Source: Glandiceps talaboti (lineage: Eukaryota; Hemichordata; Enteropneusta; Spengelidae). Taken from it: 64,000 bases of DNA. A model generated the notes under the pieces. The model was not told the origin of the DNA and ran no database searches. It was given only the letters and a program-made list of their open reading frames with translations. The DNA lies in assembly GCF_964340395.1 (NCBI RefSeq), contig NC_135569.1:11024519-11088518 (forward strand), given 5' to 3'. Position numbers and translations under genes: made by a program. Below are positions 35,201 through 47,062 of this stretch, in pieces. How positions within the stretch are numbered: the first letter of the stretch is position 1; each line of letters begins with the position of its first letter.

Positions 35201-38200
35201 GCAGCTAGTTGGGACTGCATGTTTGTAGGGTCAAAACGACTCATTACGTAAGAGATGAAAACATGTCAGTTTCTATGTATTGTCAACAGCAACAGGTGTC
35301 CATGGCCCTAGTAAACCGTATTTTCAAAGATTTTATTGCAATTTAGGAAGGATTTTTGATAAGTTAAGATAAATATATATCTGCAATGGGAAATTATTCA
35401 ATGAAAGTGTCTAGAGTGAGTGATGTGTTAGGGCACACAATTTCAACAGCTTGAACTAGCTACCGATCTGAAATATTGACTCAGTACCTAGGATGAGGCG
35501 CCCTCACTGTCACACATCATCTCTAATCCTGAGGAGACTTTAAAAATTTCCCAAAAAATTATTCATGAGGCGATGAAACACAAAATTTCGGGTATCAGAT
35601 AACACCACAGGCAAGAGAGAAGCCTAACATTAACGGGTATGGTTTTGAAGTGTTAATAGGGGCATTACAAGCTCGGTAATCACCTTTCTTAGTTTGCAAA
35701 GATTTCTTTTGTTCTAACAAGGGCCGAAGGTTACCGAGAATTTCGTGATTTGCTCCTTTGTGCTCTTCGGGAATCATCGGCCGCCTTTGCGGCTTGCCAC
35801 AGCATGCAACACCGAGGATTCCCGAAGAGCAAAAAGGAGCAAATCACGGAATTCTCGGTAACCTTCGGCCCTTGTTAGAACAAAAGAAATCTTTGCAAAC
35901 TACGAAAGGTGATTACCGAGCTTGTAATGCCCCTATTAACACTTCAAAACCATACCCGTTAATGTTAGGCTTCACTCTTGCCTGTGGTGTTATCTGATAC
36001 CCGAAATTTTGTGTTTCATCGCCTCATGAATAATTTTTTGGGAAATTTTTAAAGTCTCCTCAGGATTAGAGATGATGTGTGACAGTGAGGGCGCTTCATC
36101 CTAGGTACCGAGTCAATATTTCAGATCGGCAGCTCGTTGGGACTGCATGTTTGTAGGGTCAAAACGACTCATTACGTAAGAGATGAAAAAATGTCAGTTT
36201 CTTTGTATTGTCAACAGCAACAGGTGTCCATGGCCCTAGTAAACCGTATTTTCAAAGATTTTATTGCAATTTAGGAAGGATTTTTGATAAGTTAAGATAA
36301 ATATATATCTGCAATGGGAAATTATTCAATGAAAGTGTCTAGAGTGAGTGATGTGTTAGGGCACACAATTTCAACAGCTTGAACTAGCTACCGATCTGAA
36401 ATATTGACTCAGTACCTAGGATGAGGCGCCCTCACTGTCACACATCATCTCTAATCCTGAGGAGACTTTAAAAATTTCCCAAAAAATTATTCATGAGGCG
36501 ATGAAACACAAAATTTCGGGTATCACATAACACCACATGCAAGAGAGAAGCCTAACATTAACGGGTATGGTTTTGAAGTGTTAATAGGGGCATTACAAGC
36601 TCGGTAATCACCTTTCTTAGTTTGCAAAGATTTCTTTTGTTCTAACAAGGGCCGAAGGTTACCGAGAATTTCGTGATTTGCTCCTTTGTGCTCTTCGGGA
36701 ATCATCGGCCGCCTTTGCGGCTTGCCACAGCATGCAACACCGAGGATTCCCGAAGAGCAAAAAGGAGCAAATCACGGAATTCTCGGTAACCTTCGGCCCT
36801 TGTTAGAACAAAAGAAATCTTTGCAAACTACGAAAGGTGATTACCGAGCTTGTAATGCCCCTATTAACACTTCAAAACCATACCCGTTAATGTTAGGCTT
36901 CTCTCTTGCCTGTGGTGTTATCTGATACCCGAAATTTTGTGTTTCATCGCCTCATGAATAATTTTTTGGGAAATTTTTAAAGTCTCCTCAGGATTAGAGA
37001 TGATGTGTGACAGTGAGGGCGCTTCATCCTAGGTACCGAGTCAATATTTCAGATCGGCAGCTAGTTGGGACTGCATGTTTGTAGGGTCAAAACGACTCAT
37101 TACGTAAGAGATGAAAAAATGTCAGTTTCTTTGTATTGTCAACAGCAACAGGTGTCCATGGCCCTAGTAAACCGTATTTTCAAAGATTTTATTGCAATTT
37201 AGGAAGGATTTTTGATAAGTTAAGATAAATATATATCTGCAATGGGAAATTATTCAATGAAAGTGTCTAGAGTGAGTGATGTGTTAGGGCACACAATTTC
37301 AACAGCTTGAACTAGCTACCGATCTGAAATATTGACTCAGTACCTAGGATGAGGCGCCCTCACTGTCACACATCATCTCTAATCCTGAGGAGACTTTAAA
37401 AATTTCCCAAAAAATTATTCATGAGGCGATGAAACACAAAATTTCGGGTATCAGATAACACCACAGGCAAGAGAGAAGCCTAACATTAACGGGTATGGTT
37501 TTGAAGTGTTAATAGGGGCATTACAAGCTCGGTAATCACCTTTCTTAGTTTGCAAAGATTTCTTTTGTTCTAACAAGGGCCGAAGGTTACCGAGAATTTC
37601 GTGATTTGCTCCTTTGTGCTCTTCGGGAATCATCGGCCGCCTTTGCGGCTTGCCACAGCACGCAACACCGAGGATTCCCGAAGAGCAAAAAGGAGCAAAT
37701 CACGGAATTCTCGGTAACCTTCGGCCCTTGTTAGAACAAAAGAAATCTTTGCAAACTACGAAAGGTGATTACCGAGCTTGTAATGCCCCTATTAACACTT
37801 CAAAACCATACCCGTTAATGTTAGGCTTCACTCTTGCCTGTGGTGTTATCTGATACCCGAAATTTTGTGTTTCATCGCCTCATGAATAATTTTTTGGGAA
37901 ATTTTTAAAGTCTCCTCAGGATTAGAGATGATGTGTGACAGTGAGGGCGCTTCATCCTAGGTACCGAGTCAATATTTCAGATCGGCAGCTAGTTGGGACT
38001 GCATGTTTGTAGGGTCAAAACGACTCATTACGTAAGAGATGAAAACATGTCAGTTTCTATGTATTGTCAACAGCAACAGGTGTCCATGGCCCTAGTAAAC
38101 CGTATTTTCAAAGATTTTATTGCAATTTAGGAAGGATTTTTGATAAGTTAAGATAAATATATATCTGCAATGGGAAATTATTCAATGAAAGTGTCTAGAG

Positions 38201-41200
38201 TGAGTGATGTGTTAGGGCACACAATTTCAACAGCTTGAACTAGCTACCGATCTGAAATATTGACTCAGTACCTAGGATGAGGCGCCCTCACTGTCACACA
38301 TCATCTCTAATCCTGAGGAGACTTTAAAAATTTCCCAAAAAATTATTCATGAGGCGATGAAACACAAAATTTCGGGTATCAGATAACACCACAGGCAAGA
38401 GAGAAGCCTAACATTAACGGGTATGGTTTTGAAGTGTTAATAGGGGCATTACAAGCTCGGTAATCACCTTTCTTAGTTTGCAAAGATTTCTTTTGTTCTA
38501 ACAAGGGCCGAAGGTTACCGAGAATTTCGTGATTTGCTCCTTTGTGCTCTTCGGGAATCATCGGCCGCCTTTGCGGCTTGCCACAGCATGCAACACCGAG
38601 GATTCCCGAAGAGCAAAAAGGAGCAAATCACGGAATTCTCGGTAACCTTCGGCCCTTGTTAGAACAAAAGAAATCTTTGCAAACTACGAAAGGTGATTAC
38701 CGAGCTTGTAATGCCCCTATTAACACTTCAAAACCATACCCGTTAATGTTAGGCTTCTCTCTTGCCTGTGGTGTTATCTGATACCCGAAATTTTGTGTTT
38801 CATCGCCTCATGAATAATTTTTTGGGAAATTTTTAAAGTCTCCTCAGGATTAGAGATGATGTGTGACAGTGAGGGCGCTTCATCCTAGGTACCGAGTCAA
38901 TATTTCAGATCGGCAGCTAGTTGGGACTGCATGTTTGTAGGGTCAAAACGACTCATTACGTAAGAGATGAAAAAATGTCAGTTTCTTTGTATTGTCAACA
39001 GCAACAGGTGTCCATGGCCCTAGTAAACCGTATTTTCAAAGATTTTATTGCAATTTAGGAAGGATTTTTGATAAGTTAAGATAAATATATATCTGCAATG
39101 GGAAATTATTCAATGAAAGTGTCTAGAGTGAGTGATGTGTTAGGGCACACAATTTCAACAGCTTGAACTAGCTACCGATCTGAAATATTGACTCAGTACC
39201 TAGGATGAGGCGCCCTCACTGTCACACATCATCTCTAATCCTGAGGAGACTTTAAAAATTTCCCAAAAAATTATTCATGAGGCGATGAAACACAAAATTT
39301 CGGGTATCAGATAACACCACAGGCAAGAGAGAAGCCTAACATTAACGGGTATGGTTTTGAAGTGTTAATAGGGGCATTACAAGCTCGGTAATCACCTTTC
39401 TTAGTTTGCAAAGATTTCTTTTGTTCTAACAAGGGCCGAAGGTTACCGAGAATTTCGTGATTTGCTCCTTTGTGCTCTTCGGGAATCATCGGCCGCCTTT
39501 GCGGCTTGCCACAGCATGCAACACCGAGGATTCCCGAAGAGCAAAAAGGAGCAAATCACGGAATTCTCGGTAACCTTCGGCCCTTGTTAGAACAAAAGAA
39601 ATCTTTGCAAACTACGAAAGGTGATTACCGAGCTTGTAATGCCCCTATTAACACTTCAAAACCATACCCGTTAATGTTAGGCTTCACTCTTGCCTGTGGT
39701 GTTATCTGATACCCGAAATTTTGTGTTTCATCGCCTCATGAATAATTTTTTGGGAAATTTTTAAAGTCTCCTCAGGATTAGAGATGATGTGTGACAGTGA
39801 GGGCGCTTCATCCTAGGTACCGAGTCAATATTTCAGATCGGCAGCTAGTTGGGACTGCATGTTTGTAGGGTCAAAACGACTCATTACGTAAGAGATGAAA
39901 ACATGTCAGTTTCTATGTATTGTCAACAGCAACAGGTGTCCATGGCCCTAGTAAACCGTATTTTCAAAGATTTTATTGCAATTTAGGAAGGATTTTTGAT
40001 AAGTTAAGATAAATATATATCTGCAATGGGAAATTATTCAATGAAAGTGTCTAGAGTGAGTGATGTGTTAGGGCACACAATTTCAACAGCTTGAACTAGC
40101 TACCGATCTGAAATATTGACTCAGTACCTAGGATGAGGCGCCCTCACTGTCACACATCATCTCTAATCCTGAGGAGACTTTAAAAATTTCCCAAAAAATT
40201 ATTCATGAGGCGATGAAACACAAAATTTCGGGTATCAGATAACACCACAGGCAAGAGAGAAGCCTAACATTAACGGGTATGGTTTTGAAGTGTTAATAGG
40301 GGCATTACAAGCTCGGTAATCACCTTTCTTAGTTTGCAAAGATTTCTTTTGTTCTAACAAGGGCCGAAGGTTACCGAGAATTTCGTGATTTGCTCCTTTG
40401 TGCTCTTCGGGAATCATCGGCCGCCTTTGCGGCTTGCCACAGCATGCAACACCGAGGATTCCCGAAGAGCAAAAAGGAGCAAATCACGGAATTCTCGGTA
40501 ACCTTCGGCCCTTGTTAGAACAAAAGAAATCTTTGCAAACTACGAAAGGTGATTACCGAGCTTGTAATGCCCCTATTAACACTTCAAAACCATACCCGTT
40601 AATGTTAGGCTTCACTCTTGCCTGTGGTGTTATCTGATACCCGAAATTTTGTGTTTCATCGCCTCATGAATAATTTTTTGGGAAATTTTTAAAGTCTCCT
40701 CAGGATTAGAGATGATGTGTGACAGTGAGGGCGCTTCATCCTAGGTACTGAGTCAATATTTCAGATCGGCAGCTCGTTGGGACTGCATGTTTGTAGGGTC
40801 AAAACGACTCATTACGTAAGAGATGAAAAAATGTCAGTTTCTTTGTATTGTCAACAGCAACAGGTGTCCATGGCCCTAGTAAACCGTATTTTCAAAGATT
40901 TTATTGCAATTTAGGAAGGATTTTTGATAAGTTAAGATAAATATATATCTGCAATGGGAAATTATTCAATGAAAGTGTCTAGAGTGAGTGATGTGTTAGG
41001 GCACACAATTTCAACAGCTTGAACTAGCTACCGATCTGAAATATTGACTCAGTACCTAGGATGAGGCGCCCTCACTGTCACACATCATCTCTAATCCTGA
41101 GGAGACTTTAAAAATTTCCCAAAAAATTATTCATGAGGCGATGAAACACAAAATTTCGGGTATCAGATAACACCACAGGCAAGAGAGAAGCCTAACATTA

Positions 41201-44200
41201 ACGGGTATGGTTTTGAAGTGTTAATAGGGGCATTACAAGCTCGGTAATCACCTTTCTTAGTTTGCAAAGATTTCTTTTGTTCTAACAAGGGCCGAAGGTT
41301 ACCGAGAATTTCGTGATTTGCTCCTTTGTGCTCTTCGGGAATCATCGGCCGCCTTTGCGGCTTGCCACAGCATGCAACACCGAGGATTCCCGAAGAGCAA
41401 AAAGGAGCAAATCACGGAATTCTCGGTAACCTTCGGCCCTTGTTAGAACAAAAGAAATCTTTGCAAACTACGAAAGGTGATTACCGAGCTTGTAATGCCC
41501 CTATTAACACTTCAAAACCATACCCGTTAATGTTAGGCTTCACTCTTGCCTGTGGTGTTATCTGATACCCGAAATTTTGTGTTTCATCGCTTCATGAATA
41601 ATTTTTTGGGAAATTTTTAAAGTCTCCTCAGGATTAGAGATGATGTGTGACAGTGAGGGCGCTTCATCCTAGGTACCGAGTCAATATTTCAGATCGGCAG
41701 CTAGTTGGGACTGCATGTTTGTAGGGTCAAAACGACTCATTACGTAAGAGATGAAAACATGTCAGTTTCTATGTATTGTCAACAGCAACAGGTGTCCATG
41801 GCCCTAGTAAACCGTATTTTCAAAGATTTTATTGCAATTTAGGAAGGATTTTTGATAAGTTAAGATAAATATATATCTGCAATGGGAAATTATTCAATGA
41901 AAGTGTCTAGAGTGAGTGATGTGTTAGGGCACACAATTTCAACAGCTTGAACTAGCTACCGATCTGAAATATTGACTCAGTACCTAGGATGAGGCGCCCT
42001 CACTGTCACACATCATCTCTAATCCTGAGGAGACTTTAAAAATTTCCCAAAAAATTATTCATGAGGCGATGAAACACAAAATTTCGGGTATCAGATAACA
42101 CCACAGGCAAGAGAGAAGCCTAACATTAACGGGTATGGTTTTGAAGTGTTAATAGGGGCATTACAAGCTCGGTAATCACCTTTCTTAGTTTGCAAAGATT
42201 TCTTTTGTTCTAACAAGGGCCGAAGGTTACCGAGAATTTCGTGATTTGCTCCTTTGTGCTCTTCGGGAATCATCGGCCGCCTTTGCGGCTTGCCACAGCA
42301 TGCAACACCGAGGATTCCCGAAGAGCAAAAAGGAGCAAATCACGGAATTCTCGGTAACCTTCGGCCCTTGTTAGAACAAAAGAAATCTTTGCAAACTACG
42401 AAAGGTGATTACCGAGCTTGTAATGCCCCTATTAACACTTCAAAACCATACCCGTTAATGTTAGGCTTCACTCTTGCCTGTGGTGTTATCTGATACCCGA
42501 AATTTTGTGTTTCATCGCCTCATGAATAATTTTTTGGGGAAATTTTTAAAGTCTCCTCAGGATTAGAGATGATGTGTGACAGTGAGGGCGCTTCATCCTA
42601 GGTACTGAGTCAATATTTCAGATCGGCAGCTCGTTGGGACTGCATGTTTGTAGGGTCAAAACGACTCATTACGTAAGAGATGAAAAAATGTCAGTTTCTT
42701 TGTATTGTCAACAGCAACAGGTGTCCATGGCCCTAGTAAACCGTATTTTCAAAGATTTTATTGCAATTTAGGAAGGATTTTTGATAAGTTAAGATAAATA
42801 TATATCTGCAATGGGAAATTATTCAATGAAAGTGTCTAGAGTGAGTGATGTGTTAGGGCACACAATTTCAACAGCTTGAACTAGCTACCGATCTGAAATA
42901 TTGACTCAGTACCTAGGATGAGGCGCCCTCACTGTCACACATCATCTCTGATCCTGAGGAGACTTTAAAATTTTCCAAAAAAATTATTCATGAGGCGATG
43001 AAACACAAAATTTCGGGTATCAGATAACACCACAGGCAAGAGAGAAGCCTAACATTAACGGGTATGGTTTTGAAGTGTTAATAGGGGCATTACAAGCTCG
43101 GTAATCACCTTTCTTAGTTTGCAAAGATTTCTTTTGTTCTAACAAGGGCCGAAGGTTACCGAGAATTTCGTGATTTGCTCCTTTGTGCTCTTCGGGAATC
43201 ATCGGCCGCCTTTGCGGCTTGCCACAGCATGCAACACCGAGGATTCCCGAAGAGCAAAAAGGAGCAAATCACGGAATTCTCGGTAACCTTCGGCCCTTGT
43301 TAGAACAAAAGAAATCTTTGCAAACTACGAAAGGTGATTACCGAGCTTGTAATGCCCCTATTAACACTTCAAAACCATACCCGTTAATGTTAGGCTTCTC
43401 TCTTGCCTGTGGTGTTATCTGATACCCGAAATTTTGTGTTTCATCGCCTCATGAATAATTTTTTGGGGAAATTTTTAAAGTCTCCTCAGGATTAGAGATG
43501 ATGTGTGACAGTGAGGGCGCTTCATCCTAGGTACCGAGTCAATATTTCAGATCGGCAGCTCGTTGGGACTGCATGTTTGTAGGGTCAAAACAACTCATTA
43601 CGTAAGAGATGAAAAAATGTCAGTTTCTTTGTATTGTCAACAGCAACAGGTGTCCATGGCCCTAGTAAACCGTATTTTCAAAGATTTTATTGCAATTTAG
43701 GAAGGATTTTTGATAAGTTAAGATAAATATATATCTGCAATGGGAAATTATTCAATGAAAGTGTCTAGAGTGAGTGATGTGTTAGGGCACACAATTTCAA
43801 CAGCTTGAACTAGCTACCGATCTGAAATATTGACTCAGTACCTAGGATGAGGCGCCCTCACTGTCACACATCATCTCTAATCCTGAGGAGACTTTAAAAA
43901 TTTCCCAAAAAATTATTCATGAGGCGATGAAACACAAAATTTCGGGTATCAGATAACACCACAGGCAAGAGAGAAGCCTAACATTAACGGGTATGGTTTT
44001 GAAGTGTTAATAGGGGCATTACAAGCTCGGTAATCACCTTTCTTAGTTTGCAAAGATTTCTTTTGTTCTAACAAGGGCCGAAGGTTACCGAGAATTTCGT
44101 GATTTGCTCCTTTGTGCTCTTCGGGAATCATCGGCCGCCTTTGCGGCTTGCCACAGCATGCAACACCGAGGATTCCCGAAGAGCAAAAAGGAGCAAATCA

Positions 44201-45102
44201 CGGAATTCTCGGTAACCTTCGGCCCTTGTTAGAACAAAAGAAATCTGTGCAAACTAAGAAAGGTGATTACCGAGCTTGTAATGCCCCTATTAACACTTCA
44301 AAACCATACCCGTTAATGTTAGGCTTCTCTCTTGCCTGTGGTGTTATCTGATACCCGAAATTTTGTGTTTCATCGCCTCATGAATAATTTTTTGGGGAAA
44401 TTTTTAAAGTCTCCTCAGGATTAGAGATGATGTGTGACAGTGAGGGCGCTTCATCCTAGGTACCGAGTCAATATTTCAGATCGGCAGCTAGTTGGGACTG
44501 CATGTTTGTAGGGTCAAAACGACTCATTACGTAAGAGATGAAAAAATGTCAATTTCTTTGTATTGTCAACAGCAACAGGTGTCCATGGCCCTAGTAAACC
44601 GTATTTTCAAAGATTTTATTGCAATTTAGGAAGGATTTTTGATAAGTTAAGATAAATATATATCTGCAATGGGAAATTATTCAATGAAAGTGTCTAGAGT
44701 GAGTGATGTGTTAGGGCACACAATTTCAACAGCTTGAACTAGCTACCGATCTGAAATATTGACTCAGTACCTAGGATGAGGCGCCCTCACTGTCACACAT
44801 CATCTCTAATCCTGAGGAGACTTTAAAAATTTCCCAAAAAATTATTCATGAGGCGATGAAACACAAAATTTCGGGTATCAGATAACACCACAGGCAAGAG
44901 AGAAGCCTAACATTAACGGGTATGGTTTTGAAGTGTTAATAGGGGCATTACAAGCTCGGTAATCACCTTTCTTAGTTTGCAAAGATTTCTTTTGTTCTAA
45001 CAAGGGCCGAAGGTTACCGAGAATTTCGTGATTTGCTCCTTTGTGCTCTTCGGGAATCATCGGCCGCCTTTGCGGCTTGCCACAGCATGCAACACCGAAG
45101 CT
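32259..45102. repeat. Tandem array of about 13.8 copies of a 928-bp palindromic unit
   Basis: Each unit is a 318-bp arm, a 251-bp unique spacer, the same 318-bp arm inverted, and a 41-bp linker (reference unit: arm 33,033-33,350; spacer 33,351-33,601; inverted arm 33,602-33,919; linker from 33,920). Linkers start at 32,992 and then every 928 bp to 42,272, then 43,201, 44,130 and 45,059, where one extra G in an arm gives 929. The left edge begins inside an arm (first 146 or so bases missing); the right edge ends at a linker. Units are nearly identical. Each linker holds a small perfect hairpin, GCCGC-CTTT-GCGGC. Every arm carries the same 60-80-codon open frame, so it appears on both strands in each unit; no known protein is recognisable and this is not taken as a gene. 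The unit could be a foldback/MITE-type element that became a satellite. Confidence 0.95.
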
Positions 45103-45209
45103 TGAACAAGCTTGGTAATCGTCTCTGGTAGTTTGCAAGGGTCTCTTTTGTTCAAACATATGCCGAAAGTTACCGAGTATCCCATGATTTTTCCTCGGGA
45201 ACCATCACC
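45103..45209. repeat. Diverged relic of a satellite arm at the right array edge
   Basis: ACAAGCTTGGTAATCG, TAGTTTGCAAGG, TCTCTTTTGTTC, CCGAAAGTTACCGAG and CCTCGGGAACCATC align in order with the left-facing arm of the unit (for example ACAAGCTCGGTAATCA, TAGTTTGCAAAG, TTCTTTTGTTC, CCGAAGGTTACCGAG, CTTCGGGAATCATC). Divergence is far greater than between array units. It lies in direct, not inverted, orientation relative to the arm just before it. Confidence 0.75.
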
Positions 45210-45600
45210 TGACAGTTGTGTAATTCACACGAAGACATAACTCAAGTATTGAACTTGGTATTAAGATGGCTAAAGCAAAACAGCTGGGTATGCAGCAAAG
45301 TATACAGGCAGACACCAGTCAAAAGAAAAGCATAGATAATTCAGTACTAATGGCTAAAACAAAGTATAAAAACAAAGGTATAAAACATAAAGACGATGGG
45401 GGCGCTATATATACGTACATAATTGAATTTAGATTTAGTAAAAGTGTTAGTGTTAATTTCAGAACAGACTGTGCTTCCAAGGGAACAGCCTGGAGGCTTG
45501 GTGTTGACAACTTCTTGAGATAGGTAACAATAAGAAAACCTGATGGAGAATTCTTGAAATAGTAACATCAAGACACATCTGGTGTAGAGGGTACAGTGAT

Positions 45601-45738
45601 CATATGGATGATGACTGGGATATTTATTTTGGATTTTTAATTCATAAAACAAGTTTATCATGGCTCCCTACTTGAAAAAAAATAATTGTGAAATAACATA
45701 GACTAAGTCTGTGTTTGTCACTCTGTATATTGCAATCA
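45601..45738 (-). mobile_element. Half copy of the 49.4-kb foldback element
   Basis: Reads CATATGGATGATGACT, TATTTATTTTGGATTTTTA, TTTATCATGG and AAGTCTGTGTTTGTCACTC, matching the reverse complement of the right arm of the inverted repeat at 49,562-49,715. Only one arm is present. Confidence 0.6.
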
Positions 45739-46099
45739 CCAGGAACAAAACAAACAACACAACATATGGAAATAATGACATCTAGCCGTTTTCACCACAT
45801 CAGATTTTAATCAGATTGGATTCTGCCCATACTGGTTTATACCAACCAGCACTAAAAACAATATCATCTTCACAATTTACTTCCAATGCTGAAGTTCCAT
45901 TGTTTATGTCAAGTATGCTGCTATTGAAGATAACCTGTAACCATGGTAACTGAAATCCTTTGATTATTATCATTAACTTCATAAATATTAATACTGATCA
46001 TTATTATATATGTACCAGTGATTACTTGAACTGTTGCGCAAACATACCAATGATGTCTGCACTATAGTGCAATACCAAAAACATTTATTGCATATCTAT

Positions 46100-46129
46100 A
46101 TGCAAATGATATGCAAATGATATGTAAAT
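46100..46129 (+). promoter_or_regulatory. Triplet of POU-octamer-like sites at 11-bp spacing
   Basis: ATGCAAAT at 46,100-46,107 and 46,111-46,118 and the one-mismatch ATGTAAAT at 46,122-46,129. ATGCAAAT is the canonical octamer bound by POU-domain factors. The spacing is one helical turn. It lies about 1 kb 3' of the PXYLP1 stop, and a regulatory role is inferred from the motif only. Confidence 0.35.
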
Positions 46130-46248
46130 GAGAACACAAACTGTTGTATATATGAAATCGTGTACACTACAATTTTTAAGTATTTGCTCTTTCAGGTACA
46201 TGTTATAATGACATCACATTCTGCATGAGTTCCAGTGCAGTTATTAGC

Positions 46249-46342
46249 GGGTATTTGCACTCATGCTTGCAGTGTTTTCTGTCGACCTTTCCGCTGCTAC
46301 GCTCATGAAAGTACTGCAAGCACTTGTGTGAATACCCCCAAG
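46249..46342. repeat. Imperfect fold-back (about 30-bp arms)
   Basis: GGGTATTTGCACTCATGCTT with GCAGT pairs with ACTGCAAGCACTTGTGTGAA with TACCC, leaving a loop of about 40 bp. It is probably a small degenerate inverted-repeat element. Confidence 0.5.
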
Positions 46343-47062
46343 TATACCACACTTGCAGCCATGCATCATGGGAGTTGTCAGTACTAAACCCAACTGCTAT
46401 TACATCATATAGCAGTACAAATATAAATACACAATGAAAGGAAGCTATAAGCGATAGGTCATTTCCATGTTACTATGGTAACATCTAGTACATATTGCAT
46501 GCAGTAAGTATTTTAGTAGATAATCTCATTTTTTTCTGCCTATATTGAAACTTATGCAGTCTGATAAAAATCCTTAAAATTACATTCATGAAGTGTTGAC
46601 ATTAATTAATATATTCTTTGGTTAATACGCTGGTAAAGTGTATTCGAGTACACACTTTCTAGTCTTTATGAATTCAGTGATGATATAGTTGTACAGCGCC
46701 CTCTGTGTCAGAGCGGAATATTTCTTTGTGAAATACGCTAAAATAATGTAAAAATTGTCTCACAGCTCAAAATCTGACTGTAATTTCAATTATGAAGATT
46801 TGAAAAATTGGTATAAATGCTTTTGACATGGCTACCAAAAAAAAGCATGATGCTGTTAAACAAAATGTGACAATGTGCATAAATTAACTTCATGTATTTT
46901 TAAATATTACATCATTAGAAAAGCAGAACTTTTTGAACTAATGCAATGAACCTCCTATCCCAATCTGCTTTTTAATAGCGCCCTCTGTGGCCAAACTATG
47001 TTATCTTTCATTCGATTCCAAATAACTCAATGGTATAGGCTTACTTATAACCACAGATTTTC

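Larger units (their letters stand above)
45210..47062. other. Intergenic region between array and PXYLP1-like gene
   Basis: No gene recognised. An 85-codon frame at 45,266-45,523 (+) is Lys-rich at first and shows no known motif. The region includes a half copy of a foldback element (45,601-45,738), a POU-octamer triplet (46,100-46,129) and an imperfect fold-back at about 46,249-46,342. A possible polyadenylation signal for the PXYLP1-like gene (AATAAA on the minus strand) lies at 46,084-46,089. Confidence 0.5.

Noticed and set aside
32259-45102. CRISPR array or rRNA/5S-type gene cluster
   Set aside because: The period is 928 bp, arms are inverted and the spacers are the same in every unit; no rRNA or tRNA sequence is recognisable. 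The genome is clearly animal.
32811-45159. Sets of 60- and 79-codon open frames in every array unit on both strands
   Set aside because: They are the same frame read from the two inverted arms. No start context, known domain or splice support was seen, and the diverged relic arm at 45,103-45,209 has stops in the equivalent frame.
45266-45523. 85-codon plus-strand frame beside the array
   Set aside because: Lys-rich beginning and no known motif; overlapping frames of similar length on the other strand suggest chance.
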